Part shown: positions 54,817-62,782 of the stretch, in pieces
Layout: every line of letters starts with the position of its first letter
Numbering within the stretch: position 1 is the stretch's first letter
Source: Luteimonas sp. MC1825
GTDB taxonomy: Bacteria > Pseudomonadota > Gammaproteobacteria > Xanthomonadales > Xanthomonadaceae
Assembly (NCBI RefSeq): GCF_014764385.1
Contig: NZ_CP061714.1
Coordinates: 248,001-312,000, forward strand
Reading direction: 5' to 3'
DNA length: 64,000 nucleotides
Program-made: the position numbers and the translations under genes
The notes under the pieces: model-generated
The model's input: only the letters and a program-made list of their open reading frames with translations
What the model was told of the DNA's origin: nothing
Databases searched by the model: none

Positions 54817-55161
54817 TCAGCCCCGATCAATGTCTATGACATGGCGAGGCTGGAACCAAAGAGGCATGCCCGCTTGGATGGCGTCTGTGCAGTACGGGTC
54901 ATTGTCCAGTGTTCCAAGGTACCACTCACCATGTCGCTCTTTGACTTGGACCCACATGCGCTCCCCGTGATCCACGAGGTCACCTGAGTCATTAGGTGCA
55001 CGGATGTAGAAACGGATCTTGACGATTGACCCAGGCTCAAGCGACTGGCGGTCGTTGAGCGGAGGAATCCAGAAATTGTCTGGATTCTCGGCATGGGCTA
55101 TCTCGCCGTCGTCGATCATCCAGCCATCAGCTTCCAATGTTGTCAATTGCGGAGTGGTCAC
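54817..55161 (-). CDS. Cassette-encoded DUF2314-like protein
   Basis: 114 residues starting at GTG 55161, eight bases inside the cassette and without a Shine-Dalgarno. Sequence marks NFWIPPLNDRQSLEPGSIVK and GERMWVQVKERHGEWYLGTLDN resemble DUF2314, a small beta-fold family that is common as an orphan cytoplasmic gene. Functions are not known. Assignment rests on the pattern only. Confidence 0.6.
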   Translation of the reverse strand: MTTPQLTTLEADGWMIDDGEIAHAENPDNFWIPPLNDRQSLEPGSIVKIRFYIRAPNDSGDLVDHGERMWVQVKERHGEWYLGTLDNDPYCTDAIQAGMPLWFQPRHVIDIDRG

Positions 55162-55168
55162 GAGTGCG

Positions 55169-55280
55169 GCCTAACACTTAAGTTAAGCCGCGCCGCAGCG
55201 GGGCGTGAAGCACATGGCAAGCTGTATCTGCCATGTGGTTTGCGCCCCGATGCGGTGTCGGCTTGAACGCATTGTTAGGC
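55169..55280 (-). repeat. Integron recombination site attC (site D)
   Basis: 112 bases, GCCTAAC to GTTAGGC, almost identical to sites A and E, with one substitution in the hairpin loop (TGTATC for TGTACC). Confidence 0.9.
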
Positions 55281-55286
55281 CGCAAC

Positions 55287-56105
55287 TCAGTTATTCACTT
55301 GCACTGCTTTCTCAAGCCGCTGCCCGTTCCGAACGAGCGCCACGGTTACGAGCTTGCCCTTGCGTTCCTCGGTCATCTTTCCGAACCCATCTTGATTGGG
55401 CACTCTTGCCCCATCGAACGCAATAATTACATCGCCGGGAAGGATGTCTGCTCTGAAGGCCGGGGTATCGTCCACGATGGTAAGAACAACAACGCCCTGA
55501 TTGGTTTCCAGCGCTTGACGCTCTGCGTCATTCAGGTCGCGCACGAAGGCACCAAAGTTGAATCGCTGTTTTATGAAGTAAACGGCACCGTAGTCTGACC
55601 TATGGACGGTCATTGGAATGTAGGTTGTCTTACTGCCGTGGGTCGTGGTTGTGGAATTACCGTATGCGTTCACGGTGCCGCCTGAACCGTAAGCAGTAGC
55701 AGTTCCCGTGGTGTAAGAAGTGGTCGTTGTTGGAGTGGTCAAAGGGATGCTTGAAGAAATTGAACCGGTGTACTGAGGATTAAGCACCAGCACCAAGTCG
55801 GCTCCGACAGACTTTCCCTGCTTAAGCGCGGAGGATTCCGACTCGTTTGTCCCGCTATTGAACATTGAGTGTCCAATCATCACATAGCCGCGCTTCGCGT
55901 AAGCCGCAAGTATCGCTTCAGGGTCACCTGGCGAAGAACGCTCCAGAAGAGGCATGGCGGGTGGCGGAGCCGCTCGATAAGAAGCAATTGCGTCGGGTGT
56001 CGCGCCGGTAGCTGGCGTGTAGAAGGAGCTATAACCGCTCGCGCAGCTTACAAGCAGCAACGAGCTAGCTATTGAAAATGCAAGGCGGATGAACTTGAGG
56101 TTCAT
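55287..56105 (-). CDS. Cassette-encoded PDZ-domain lipoprotein
   Basis: 272 residues. Lipoprotein signal: MNLKFIRLAFSIASSLLLVSC, so Cys about residue 21 should be lipidated. A folded segment with a nucleotide-like pattern (KRGYVMIGHSMFNSGTNES) precedes a Thr/Ser/Gly/Tyr-rich low-complexity stretch (about 115-165). The C-terminus is a PDZ domain (about 195-270) with the carboxylate-loop DDTPAFRADILPGDVIIAF. AGGGGGA lies six bases before the ATG. A surface-exposed or periplasmic adaptor is inferred. Confidence 0.7.
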   Translation of the reverse strand: MNLKFIRLAFSIASSLLLVSCASGYSSFYTPATGATPDAIASYRAAPPPAMPLLERSSPGDPEAILAAYAKRGYVMIGHSMFNSGTNESESSALKQGKSVGADLVLVLNPQYTGSISSSIPLTTPTTTTSYTTGTATAYGSGGTVNAYGNSTTTTHGSKTTYIPMTVHRSDYGAVYFIKQRFNFGAFVRDLNDAERQALETNQGVVVLTIVDDTPAFRADILPGDVIIAFDGARVPNQDGFGKMTEERKGKLVTVALVRNGQRLEKAVQVNN

Positions 56106-56171
56106 GGCTGTCCCCTATAGCCGTGAGAGTGGTTGAAGCGTACCACCGGATCGCGACGCGCTCGACTTGCG

Positions 56172-56283
56172 GCCTAACACCTAAGTTAAGCCGCGCCGCA
56201 GCGGGGCGTGAAGCACATGGCAAGCTGTACCTGCCATGTGGTTTGCGCCCCGATGCGGTGTCGGCTTGAACGCATTGTTAGGC
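56172..56283 (-). repeat. Integron recombination site attC (site E)
   Basis: 112 bases, GCCTAAC to GTTAGGC, nearly identical to sites A and D. The stop codon of the upstream antitoxin gene falls inside its core at 56278-56280. Confidence 0.9.
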
Positions 56284-56571
56284 CGCTGCCACCGTGATCT
56301 TTAGGCCAAGCGCATGCGCGACCTTGGATACCGTAGCGAAGCTTGGGTTTCCTTGCCCGGAAAGAGCCTTGTACAAGCCCATTCGGGTCATGCCGGTTTT
56401 CTCGGCGAGCTGGGTCATGTTGCGAGCTCGAGCCACATCTCCGAGCGCAGCCACCAGCAGCGCGGGATCATCTTCTTCCGCGCATGCGGTCAAATAAGCA
56501 GCAATGTCCGCTTCCGTTTCCAGATAATCTGCGGTGTCGTAGCGGCTGAACTTCTCTTTAGCTTTGGTCAT
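56278..56571 (-). CDS. HigA-like antitoxin (cassette-encoded)
   Basis: 97 residues from ATG 56571, with GGAGG seven bases upstream. Predicted helix-turn-helix of the Xre/HigA kind in the C-terminal half: MTQLAEKTGMTRMGLYKALS and NPSFATVSKVAHALGLKITV. It starts two bases after the toxin stop. Reverse order (toxin first) and the DNA-binding domain in the antitoxin are classic for HigBA. It should bind and silence the toxin and repress the operon at the palindrome 56901-56918. Confidence 0.85.
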   Translation of the reverse strand: MTKAKEKFSRYDTADYLETEADIAAYLTACAEEDDPALLVAALGDVARARNMTQLAEKTGMTRMGLYKALSGQGNPSFATVSKVAHALGLKITVAAA

Positions 56572-56573
56572 GG

Positions 56574-56870
56574 CTAGTCCTCCCATTGCTTGGCAATGCC
56601 CTGCGCCAGCTTGATGTCTTGGCTTTGGGTGGATTTGGTGCCGCCGCAGAGCAGTAGCACAAGTGTTTGATTACGAAATGTGTAGTAAACCCGATACCCG
56701 GGGCCGTGATCTATTTTTAGCTCGCAGATCCCACCCTTGAGCGCTCGGTGCTGCCCTGGGTTCTCCAGCGACAACCGCCGGATACGCACCTCTATGCGAG
56801 CCTTTGCTTGACGGTCGCGCAAGGCGCGTAACCATGCATCGAAGGTGTCACTCTTGAGGATCTCGACCAT
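56574..56870 (-). CDS. HigB/Gp49-like (RelE-superfamily) toxin (cassette-encoded)
   Basis: 98 residues from ATG 56870 (a longer frame to 56906 is unlikely). Contains the RelE-fold pattern: SDTFDAWLRALRDRQAKARI, GICELKIDHGPGYRVYYTF and LVLLLCGGTKSTQSQDIKLA. HigB-type toxins cleave mRNA on the ribosome; here that is inferred from the family. Its promoter has an exact TTGACA, with the -10 ending seven bases before the ATG, so the transcript could be leaderless. Confidence 0.83.
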   Translation of the reverse strand: MVEILKSDTFDAWLRALRDRQAKARIEVRIRRLSLENPGQHRALKGGICELKIDHGPGYRVYYTFRNQTLVLLLCGGTKSTQSQDIKLAQGIAKQWED

Positions 56871-56877
56871 GGCAGAG

Positions 56878-56906
56878 AGAGTAAACCATGGCTGTCTATG
56901 TGTCAA
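56878..56906 (-). promoter_or_regulatory. Promoter of the toxin-antitoxin cassette
   Basis: Minus-strand TTGACA (56906-56901), 17 bases, TACTCT (56883-56878). The -35 lies in the right half of the operator palindrome, so repressor binding would block RNA polymerase. Predicted start of transcription is within a few bases of ATG 56870. Confidence 0.6.
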
Positions 56907-56918
56907 CCATGGTTGACA
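56901..56918. promoter_or_regulatory. Palindromic operator, probable HigA binding site
   Basis: A perfect 18-base palindrome, TGTCAACCATGGTTGACA, immediately upstream of the toxin gene; a half copy (AACCATGG) sits nearby at 56884-56891. Type II antitoxins commonly autoregulate through such sites. Confidence 0.65.
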
Positions 56919-56927
56919 TCACCAGCG

Positions 56928-56980
56928 GCCTAACAACTAATTACACCCCATCAACGGGGCGGTAATGCCGGATTAGAGCC
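56928..56980 (-). repeat. Degenerate terminal attC-like (or attI-like) site F
   Basis: One core is intact (GTTAGGC on the minus strand, 56934-56928). The other end reads ATTAGAGCC instead of GTTAGGC. In between, ATTAC/GTAAT and a CCCC/GGGG stem can pair. It marks the integrase-proximal end of the array, but it may be a worn attC or a vestigial attI. Confidence 0.55.
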
Positions 56981-57086
56981 CATCTTTAGGGCGGTAGCGA
57001 GTACCGCTTCGATTTCGCCGGTATGTACCGAGCTCTCCGCTCAATGCACATCCATCGAACTTCGCCCTTGGGCGCGTCCGAAAGCC

Positions 57087-57908
57087 CTAGCGCCTCAGCG
57101 CCACATCCGGCACGTCCAGATCCACCGACAGCGCCAGGTGGTCCGAAAACGCCGCCGGGAATGCCTGCAGGTCGCGGCATGCAAGCTTGTCGCTCACCAG
57201 GATGTGGTCGATCGCCCGCTGCGGCTTCCAGCTCGGGAAGGTGTGCACCATGCACGCCGGCGGCTGCAGGCGGGTCTGCCGGAACAGGGCGGCCATTTCC
57301 GGGCGGTCGATGGTGCAGTTGAAGTCGCCCATCAACACCACGTGCGGCTGGTCGGCCAGCAGTTCTGCAATGAACGACAGCTGCGACGCGCGCGATTGCG
57401 CGCCAAGCGAGAGGTGGGCGACGGCAATGGTCAGGCCTTCGTCGCCTTCGCCAAAGCGCGCCAGCAGCACGCCGCGGCCGGTGATGCGGCCGGGCAGCGG
57501 GTAGTCGCTGATCGAGGTCGGTTCGAACTTGCTGAGCAGGCCGTTGGCGCTGGAGGCGAACTGCCCCATGCGGCGGTTGGGCTGGTGCGTCCAGTAGTCG
57601 AAGCCGCCGCGTTCGGCCAGGTAGTGGGTCTGGTTGGTGAAGCCGGAGCGCCAGCTGCCGGGGTCGGCTTCCTGCAGGCCCACGATGTCGTGGCGGCCTG
57701 CGAGCTTGGCGATGGTGTCCAGCATGCCGAGCTTGTTGCCGGCGGGCAGCACGTGCGACCAGCTGCGGGTGGCGTAGTCGCTGTAGCGGCGGGTGCTGGA
57801 GCCCGCCTGGATGTTGGCGCTCAGCAGCTTCAGCCGCTGCACGCGCAGTTCCTCGCGCGGCGCCTCGTCGGGCGCCGCGCCAGGAAGGATGGCGTCAGTT
57901 GCCGCCAC
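57087..57908 (-). CDS. Endonuclease/exonuclease/phosphatase-family protein
   Basis: 273 residues beginning at GTG 57908, which overlaps the end of dsbA by 14 bases. The EEP fold is clear: LKLLSANIQAG, GLQEADPGSW (Mg-binding Glu), GDFNCTIDRPEM (Asp-Asn), and AIDHILVSDK plus FSDHLALSVD (catalytic Asp-His). Targets in this superfamily range from DNA to phosphoinositides, so the substrate cannot be named. The context, behind two disulfide proteins, does not help. Confidence 0.85.
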   Translation of the reverse strand: MAATDAILPGAAPDEAPREELRVQRLKLLSANIQAGSSTRRYSDYATRSWSHVLPAGNKLGMLDTIAKLAGRHDIVGLQEADPGSWRSGFTNQTHYLAERGGFDYWTHQPNRRMGQFASSANGLLSKFEPTSISDYPLPGRITGRGVLLARFGEGDEGLTIAVAHLSLGAQSRASQLSFIAELLADQPHVVLMGDFNCTIDRPEMAALFRQTRLQPPACMVHTFPSWKPQRAIDHILVSDKLACRDLQAFPAAFSDHLALSVDLDVPDVALRR

Positions 57909-58737
57909 CGGCCTGCATGGTGGCGCGCTCGCGCGCGATCAGCTGGTCGGTGATGCGCAGCACGTCTTCCAGCGAGCGCCCGCGCACGCGGTACTTGCCG
58001 TTGACCACCACGGTGGGCGTGGAGTCGATGCCGCTGCGCACGGCGAACTGCTTGGCGCGGCCCACCTTGGCGTTCACCGCGAAGCTGTCCATGGTGCCCT
58101 TGAGCTGCGCGCCGTCGACGCCCTGCTTGGCCATGAACTTGATGATGTCGTCGCTGCTGGCGTTCGGGCGCAGGCTGCGCTCGATGTGCATGGCCTTGAA
58201 GGTATTGGCATGCACCTTGTCCAGCGCGCCGATGGCCTCGGCGGCGAAGAACGCCTTGGGGAAGTTGTCCTGGTCGGAGAAAACCGCCGGCAGGTAGTTG
58301 AAGCGCACGTCGCCGGGCAGCTTGTTCTTCCACGCGGTGATCAGCGGGTCGAAGGCGGCGCAATGGCCGCAGGAGTAGGCGAACACCTCGACCACTTCGA
58401 TCTTGCCGGCGAGCGGCGCGAACGGCTGGCCACCGGTGATCTCGACGTAGTCGGTGCCGGCCACGGGGCCGGGACCCTGCAGCGCGGCCTGCGAGGCGGC
58501 GGCGACGGCGGCATCGGCGGCGGGGTCGGTGGCAGCCGGCGCGGTGGCCGCGACGTCGTCAGTGGCCGCGGCGGCAGGCGCGGACGGGTCCAGCGCGGGC
58601 TCGTCCGGGATCGCGGCCGGGCTGGCGGCTTCGGTGGTGGCGGGGGCAGCGGCGGTGTCGGTGGCCGGGGCCTCGTCGCGGCTGCAGGCAGCCAGCAGCA
58701 CGGTCAGCAGCAGGGGGGCGAAGAGCAGCTTGTTCAT
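57895..58737 (-). CDS. dsbA: DsbA-family thiol:disulfide interchange lipoprotein
   Basis: 280 residues. Lipobox LTVLLAAC (Cys about 18), a 70-residue Ala/Asp-rich tether, then a DsbA domain with catalytic CGHC (123-126; EVFAYSCGHCAAF) and the cis-Pro loop STPTVVVNGKY. Oxidises cysteines of exported proteins in the periplasm. It is paired with a second DsbA gene, 33 bases upstream, and the two share the C-terminal ending RGRSLEDVLR/RGRSLADMLR. The long tether suggests reach from the membrane. Confidence 0.92.
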   Translation of the reverse strand: MNKLLFAPLLLTVLLAACSRDEAPATDTAAAPATTEAASPAAIPDEPALDPSAPAAAATDDVAATAPAATDPAADAAVAAASQAALQGPGPVAGTDYVEITGGQPFAPLAGKIEVVEVFAYSCGHCAAFDPLITAWKNKLPGDVRFNYLPAVFSDQDNFPKAFFAAEAIGALDKVHANTFKAMHIERSLRPNASSDDIIKFMAKQGVDGAQLKGTMDSFAVNAKVGRAKQFAVRSGIDSTPTVVVNGKYRVRGRSLEDVLRITDQLIARERATMQAGGGN

Positions 58738-58770
58738 GGCATGGACTCGATGCGAACGGAAAAAAGGGGG

Positions 58771-59424
58771 TCAGCGCGCCTGGGCGGAGGCGCGCTCGCG
58801 CGCGACCAGCAGGTCGGTGTGGCGGAGCATGTCGGCCAGGCTGCGGCCTTTCACGCGGTACTTGCCGTTGACGATCATGGTGGGCGTGCCCTCCACGCCG
58901 GCGCCGATCATGAACTCGCGCGCGGTATGCATGCGCGCATCGGTCGCCTTGGACTGCATGGCGGTGGCCAGGCGCTTGGCATCGATGCCGAGCGTGGCGT
59001 ACAGGGTGCCGATCTCGGCCGCCGTGGCGCCGCGCGCCGGCAGGCTCTGCTCCACATGGATGGCGCGGAAGGTCGCGTGGTGGGTGCGCGCCAGCTTGCC
59101 CATCGACTCGGAGGCGAAATAGGCGCGCGCCAGGCGGTCGTTGGGATCGAACGCCGCCGGCAGGTAGCGGAAGGCGACGTCGCGCGGCAGCGCCTTCGTC
59201 CAGGTATCGACCAGCGGCTGGAAGTCGTTGCAGACGTGGCACCAGTAGGCGAACACCTCGACCACTTCGATCTTGCCCTTGGTCACCTGCAGCGGCGCGC
59301 CGCCGGCGATGACCACGTAGTCGCGGCCTTCGACCAGGCCGTCGCCCTGCTGGGCCAGCGCGGGTGCGGCCGCGCACAGGGCGAACAGCAGCGGGAGAAG
59401 CAGGTGCGGGAGGCGCAGGGTCAT
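58771..59424 (-). CDS. dsbA: Second DsbA-family disulfide oxidoreductase
   Basis: 217 residues from ATG 59424. Signal peptide (cleaved near ALAQ-QGDG), then a DsbA domain with CHVC (62-65; EVFAYWCHVCNDF) and cis-Pro GTPTMIVNGKY. It is soluble-periplasmic, unlike its downstream lipoprotein neighbour. CHVC rather than CGHC/CPHC should shift the redox potential. Tandem DsbA paralogues are usual in Xanthomonas. Confidence 0.92.
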   Translation of the reverse strand: MTLRLPHLLLPLLFALCAAAPALAQQGDGLVEGRDYVVIAGGAPLQVTKGKIEVVEVFAYWCHVCNDFQPLVDTWTKALPRDVAFRYLPAAFDPNDRLARAYFASESMGKLARTHHATFRAIHVEQSLPARGATAAEIGTLYATLGIDAKRLATAMQSKATDARMHTAREFMIGAGVEGTPTMIVNGKYRVKGRSLADMLRHTDLLVARERASAQAR

Positions 59425-59457
59425 CGACTTGGGCTCGTTGGCGGGGGCGGACAGCAA

Positions 59458-59486
59458 AGCGCCGGCACAGGAGTCTGGCCGGCGCT
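59458..59486 (-). terminator. Hairpin between cytochrome c4 and the dsbA pair
   Basis: Nine-base perfect stem AGCGCCGGC/GCCGGCGCT with an 11-base loop, followed on the minus strand by TTTGCT. A second small hairpin lies at 59511-59525. They probably separate cytochrome c4 transcription from the dsbA genes. Confidence 0.6.
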
Positions 59487-59533
59487 GCGATTCAGGCGTT
59501 GTGAAGACTCCGACCGCGGCGGTCGGCGCAAGT

Positions 59534-60463
59534 TCACGAAGCCTGCTGGGCGTCCGCTTCCGGCGCGGCGGCGGGCACGTCTTCCACCGGTGCCTCGCCT
59601 TCCGGCGCAGCACCTTCCGGCGCGGCGTCGACCGGCGCGGGCGCAGGTGCGGCGGGAGCCGGCGGGGCCGGCGGCATCTTGGCGATCGCGGCCAGCATGG
59701 CGGCGTCGGGACGCGTGTGCAGGCCCTGCATGTAGCTCGACAGCGCGCCGATCTCTTCGTCGGTCAGCTGGCGGGCGATGCTGGCCATGACGTCGAAGTT
59801 GGCGGTGTCGCGCGCGGTGGTGGTTCCGGTGCGGTATTCCTGCAGGCGGCGCGCGGTGTACCAGGACTGCTGGCCGCCGACGTGCGGGTACGCGGGGCCG
59901 GGGTTGCCGGCGCCGGTCGGGCCGTGGCAGGCCATGCAGGCCGGGATTTCGCGGGCGAAGTCGCCGCGGCGGAACAGCTGCTCGCCGATCTCGTAGAACT
60001 TCATGCCGGCGTAGGTGCCTTCGGCGACCTCGGTGTCGTCGGCGATGCCGGCCGACGACGGCTGGTGGGCGAAGTGCGCGCCGACGTCGCGCATGTCCTG
60101 CGCGGACAGCATCGACGCGAACGGCTGCATGATCGCGTTCTGCCGCTCGCCGCTCTTGAACAGTGCGAGTTGCTCGGCGAGGTAGCGTTCGCTCTGGCCG
60201 CCGATGTTGGGGTAGACCTCGGGGATGGTGCTCTTGCCATCCAGGCCGTGGCAGGCGGCGCAGGTGCCGGCCAGGGTGGCGCCGTTCTGGGCGTTGCCCG
60301 GCACGGTCTTGGCCAGTTCGGCCAGCGCGTCGACGGACTCCAGCGGCAGGGTCTCCACCGGCTCGGCTTCTTCCAGCGGTGCCACCGTGGTCTGGGCGAA
60401 GGCGACGGCGCCGATCACCAGGGCGGTGAGGCCGACGAGGGCGTAGCTGCGGGCGTGGCGCAT
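59534..60463 (-). CDS. Diheme cytochrome c4
   Basis: 309 residues from ATG 60463 (GGAG nine bases upstream). Signal peptide (ending AVAFAQ) and two heme c sites: CAACH (68-72) and CMACH (176-180), with Met ligands in MQPFASM and FDVMASIA. It is a membrane-associated electron donor to the terminal oxidase and fits the aa3 enzyme encoded at 18-22 kb. An extended Pro/Ala/Glu-rich C-terminal tail (about 265-309) is not part of the core fold. Confidence 0.92.
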   Translation of the reverse strand: MRHARSYALVGLTALVIGAVAFAQTTVAPLEEAEPVETLPLESVDALAELAKTVPGNAQNGATLAGTCAACHGLDGKSTIPEVYPNIGGQSERYLAEQLALFKSGERQNAIMQPFASMLSAQDMRDVGAHFAHQPSSAGIADDTEVAEGTYAGMKFYEIGEQLFRRGDFAREIPACMACHGPTGAGNPGPAYPHVGGQQSWYTARRLQEYRTGTTTARDTANFDVMASIARQLTDEEIGALSSYMQGLHTRPDAAMLAAIAKMPPAPPAPAAPAPAPVDAAPEGAAPEGEAPVEDVPAAAPEADAQQAS

Positions 60464-60546
60464 CTTGCTGGGCTCCGTGGATCGGTCAGGCGGGGCGTTG
60501 TGCGCCCGCGCCGCGCTGGCGCCGGAAGGCGCCCGCAAGGCCTGCC

Positions 60547-60576
60547 ATTATCTAGGGCGCAGCTTGGAACGGTCAA
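60547..60576 (-). promoter_or_regulatory. Putative sigma70 promoter of cytochrome c4
   Basis: TTGACC (60576-60571), 18 bases, GATAAT (60552-60547), both 5/6 to consensus. Start of transcription would be about 75 bases upstream of the ATG at 60463. Confidence 0.6.
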
Positions 60577-60623
60577 ACCGGTCGGGCGGCCCGTGGCGCA
60601 CCCGCCCATGCGATCCTGTGCGC

Positions 60624-61238
60624 ATGGCCAATCCCCTTGCACGCGCCCAGTACCTGCTGGCGGCGCACAACCCGCGTCAGCTCCCGCCCGATGACGGCTT
60701 CGAGGTCGCGTTTGCCGGCCGTTCCAACGCCGGCAAGTCCAGCGCGCTGAACGCGCTCTGCCAGCAGAATGCGCTGGCGCGGGTGTCCAAGACCCCGGGC
60801 CGCACCCAGCAGCTGGTGTTCTTCGACCTTCCGCCGAACACCCTGCGCTACCTGGTGGACCTGCCGGGCTACGGCTACGCCAAGGTGCCGCGCGAGCTGC
60901 AGGCGCACTGGCAGGCATTCCTCGACCGCTACTTCCAGGCGCGCCAGGCGCTGCGCGGGCTGGTGGTGGTGATGGACATCCGCCACCCGCTGAAGGACTA
61001 CGACCGGCACATGCTCGGCTACGCCGCCAACCGCGGCCTGCCGGCGCACGTGCTGCTGACCAAGGCCGACAAGCTCTCGAAGGGCAACGCCGGCGCGACG
61101 TTGCTGACGGTGCGCCGTGACCTGGCCGCGACCTACGGCGACACGGTGGGCGTGCAGACCTTCTCCGGCGAGTCCAAGCTCGGCGTGGACGAAGCGCGCA
61201 AGGTGATCTGCGGCTGGCTGGAGCTGCCCTGCAGCTGA
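60624..61238 (+). CDS. engB: YihA/EngB GTP-binding ribosome biogenesis protein
   Basis: 204 residues from ATG 60624. TRAFAC GTPase motifs: G1 [15 protein letters not shown]2/G3 [24 protein letters not shown] block (here TPGRTQQLV and DLPGYGYAK), G4 [10 protein letters not shown]. It acts in 50S subunit assembly and is essential in most bacteria. It is divergent to cytochrome c4 and upstream of gshA, as often in xanthomonads. Confidence 0.95.
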   Translation: MANPLARAQYLLAAHNPRQLPPDDGFEVAFAGRSNAGKSSALNALCQQNALARVSKTPGRTQQLVFFDLPPNTLRYLVDLPGYGYAKVPRELQAHWQAFLDRYFQARQALRGLVVVMDIRHPLKDYDRHMLGYAANRGLPAHVLLTKADKLSKGNAGATLLTVRRDLAATYGDTVGVQTFSGESKLGVDEARKVICGWLELPCS

Positions 61239-61398
61239 TGCGCCAGCGGCCGCCGGCGCGTCCCGATTGCGGGGATGGCGGCGACGCTGCAATCCGGTGG
61301 TGGGGCCGGTCGTGCGGAGGCCACAGGATATAGTGGCCGCTTCCTGCGCCGGGCCGCGACCGTTGGCCTTGCCAACAAGCGTCGACGAGCCCGCCACC

Positions 61399-62763
61399 GT
61401 GTCCAGCCCCAGTGAAAGTGCCAACCCCCCCATTCGCTCGCGCGACGAGCTGGTCGCCTATATCGCCGGCGGCGCGCGCGTGCCCGACGATTGGCGCATC
61501 GGCACCGAGCACGAGAAGTTCGGCTTCCGCCTCGACGACCTGCGCCCGCCGACCTTCGAGGGCCCGCAGGGCATCGGCGCGCTGCTCGACGGCCTGTGCC
61601 GCTTCGGCTGGGAGCGGGTGACCGAGCACGGCCAGGTGATCGCGCTGCTGAAGGATGGCGCGTCGGTCACCCTGGAGCCGGCCGGCCAGCTGGAACTCTC
61701 CGGCGCGCAGTTGACCACCATCCACGAGACCTGCCGCGAAGTGGGCAGCCACCTGCGCGAGGTCAAGGCCGTGGCCGACGAACTCGGCCTCGGCTTCCTC
61801 GGCATGGGCTTCCAGCCCAAGTGGGCGCGCGCCGACATGCCGTGGATGCCCAAGGACCGCTACCGCATCATGAAGTCGTACATGCCCAAGGTCGGCGACC
61901 TCGGCCTGGACATGATGACCCGCACCTGCACGGTGCAGGTGAACCTCGATTTCGCCAGCGAAGCCGACATGGTCAAGAAGTTCCGCGTGGCGCTGGCGCT
62001 GCAGCCGATCGCCACCGCGCTGTTCGCGGACTCGCCGTTCACCGAGGGCCAGCCCAACGGCTACCTCAGCTGGCGCTCGCACATCTGGACCGACACCGAC
62101 CCCGACCGCACCGGCATGCTCGATTTCGTGTTCGAGGACGGCTTCGGCTACGAGCGCTACGTCGACTACCTGCTCGACGTGCCGATGTACTTCAGCTACC
62201 GCGACGGCATCTATCACGACGCCAGCGGCCAGAGCTTCCGCGACTTCATGCAAGGCCGCCTGCCGGTGCTGCCGGGCGCGTTGCCGACCATGACCGACTG
62301 GTCCGACCACATGACCACCGCGTTCCCGGAAGTACGCATGAAGAAGTTCCTGGAAATGCGCGGCGCCGATGGCGGGCCGTGGAACCGGCTGTGCGCGCTG
62401 CCGGCCTTCTGGGTCGGCCTGCTGTACGACGATGCCGCGCTGGATGCCGCCTGGGACCTGGTGAAGGATTTCAGCCGCGACGAACGCCACGCGCTGCGCG
62501 ACGGCGTTCCGAAGCACGCCTTCAAGCTGAAGTTCCGCGACGGCACCGTGCGCGACCTGGCGCAGCGCGCGCTGGAGATCGCCTCCGCCGGCCTCGCGCG
62601 CCGCGCGCGCCGCAACGACGAAGGCCAGGACGAGACCCGCTTCCTCGAGCCTCTGGTCGAATACGTGATGGCCAACGAAACCCCCGCCGAACGCAAGCTC
62701 GCGCTGTACCACGGCGAATGGGCCGGAAACATCGATCGCGTCTTCCGCGAGTTTGCGTACTGA
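61399..62763 (+). CDS. gshA: Glutamate-cysteine ligase (plant/proteobacterial type)
   Basis: 454 residues from GTG 61399 ([19 protein letters not shown]); an in-frame extension upstream looks untranslated. The GCS2/plant-type features are present: [45 protein letters not shown] and [19 protein letters not shown]. This type makes gamma-glutamylcysteine for glutathione. A TATAGT at 61329-61334 is a possible -10. gshB is not in the window. Confidence 0.94.
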   Translation: MSSPSESANPPIRSRDELVAYIAGGARVPDDWRIGTEHEKFGFRLDDLRPPTFEGPQGIGALLDGLCRFGWERVTEHGQVIALLKDGASVTLEPAGQLELSGAQLTTIHETCREVGSHLREVKAVADELGLGFLGMGFQPKWARADMPWMPKDRYRIMKSYMPKVGDLGLDMMTRTCTVQVNLDFASEADMVKKFRVALALQPIATALFADSPFTEGQPNGYLSWRSHIWTDTDPDRTGMLDFVFEDGFGYERYVDYLLDVPMYFSYRDGIYHDASGQSFRDFMQGRLPVLPGALPTMTDWSDHMTTAFPEVRMKKFLEMRGADGGPWNRLCALPAFWVGLLYDDAALDAAWDLVKDFSRDERHALRDGVPKHAFKLKFRDGTVRDLAQRALEIASAGLARRARRNDEGQDETRFLEPLVEYVMANETPAERKLALYHGEWAGNIDRVFREFAY

Positions 62764-62782
62764 GATCGGTAGCCTGCAAGGC

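Larger units (their letters stand above)
53857..56980 (-). mobile_element. Integron gene-cassette array without an integrase (CALIN)
   Basis: Five clear attC sites and one degenerate one separate short minus-strand gene units between 53,857 and 56,980. Long sites A, B, D and E are 112-114 bases and highly alike, as in sedentary chromosomal integrons. Site C is the 60-base compact type. Several cassette ORFs end inside the GTTAGGC core (TAA), as is typical. No tyrosine recombinase of the IntI kind, attI or ilvD is visible in the rest of the window. Flanks are a cupin/DUF1294/GrpB run on the left and an endonuclease-family gene on the right. Confidence 0.88.

Noticed and set aside
54327..54830. 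Minus-strand 167-codon ORF
   Set aside because: It reads through two attC sites (B and C), with Arg/Ser-rich composition and no ribosome site; an artefact of high GC.
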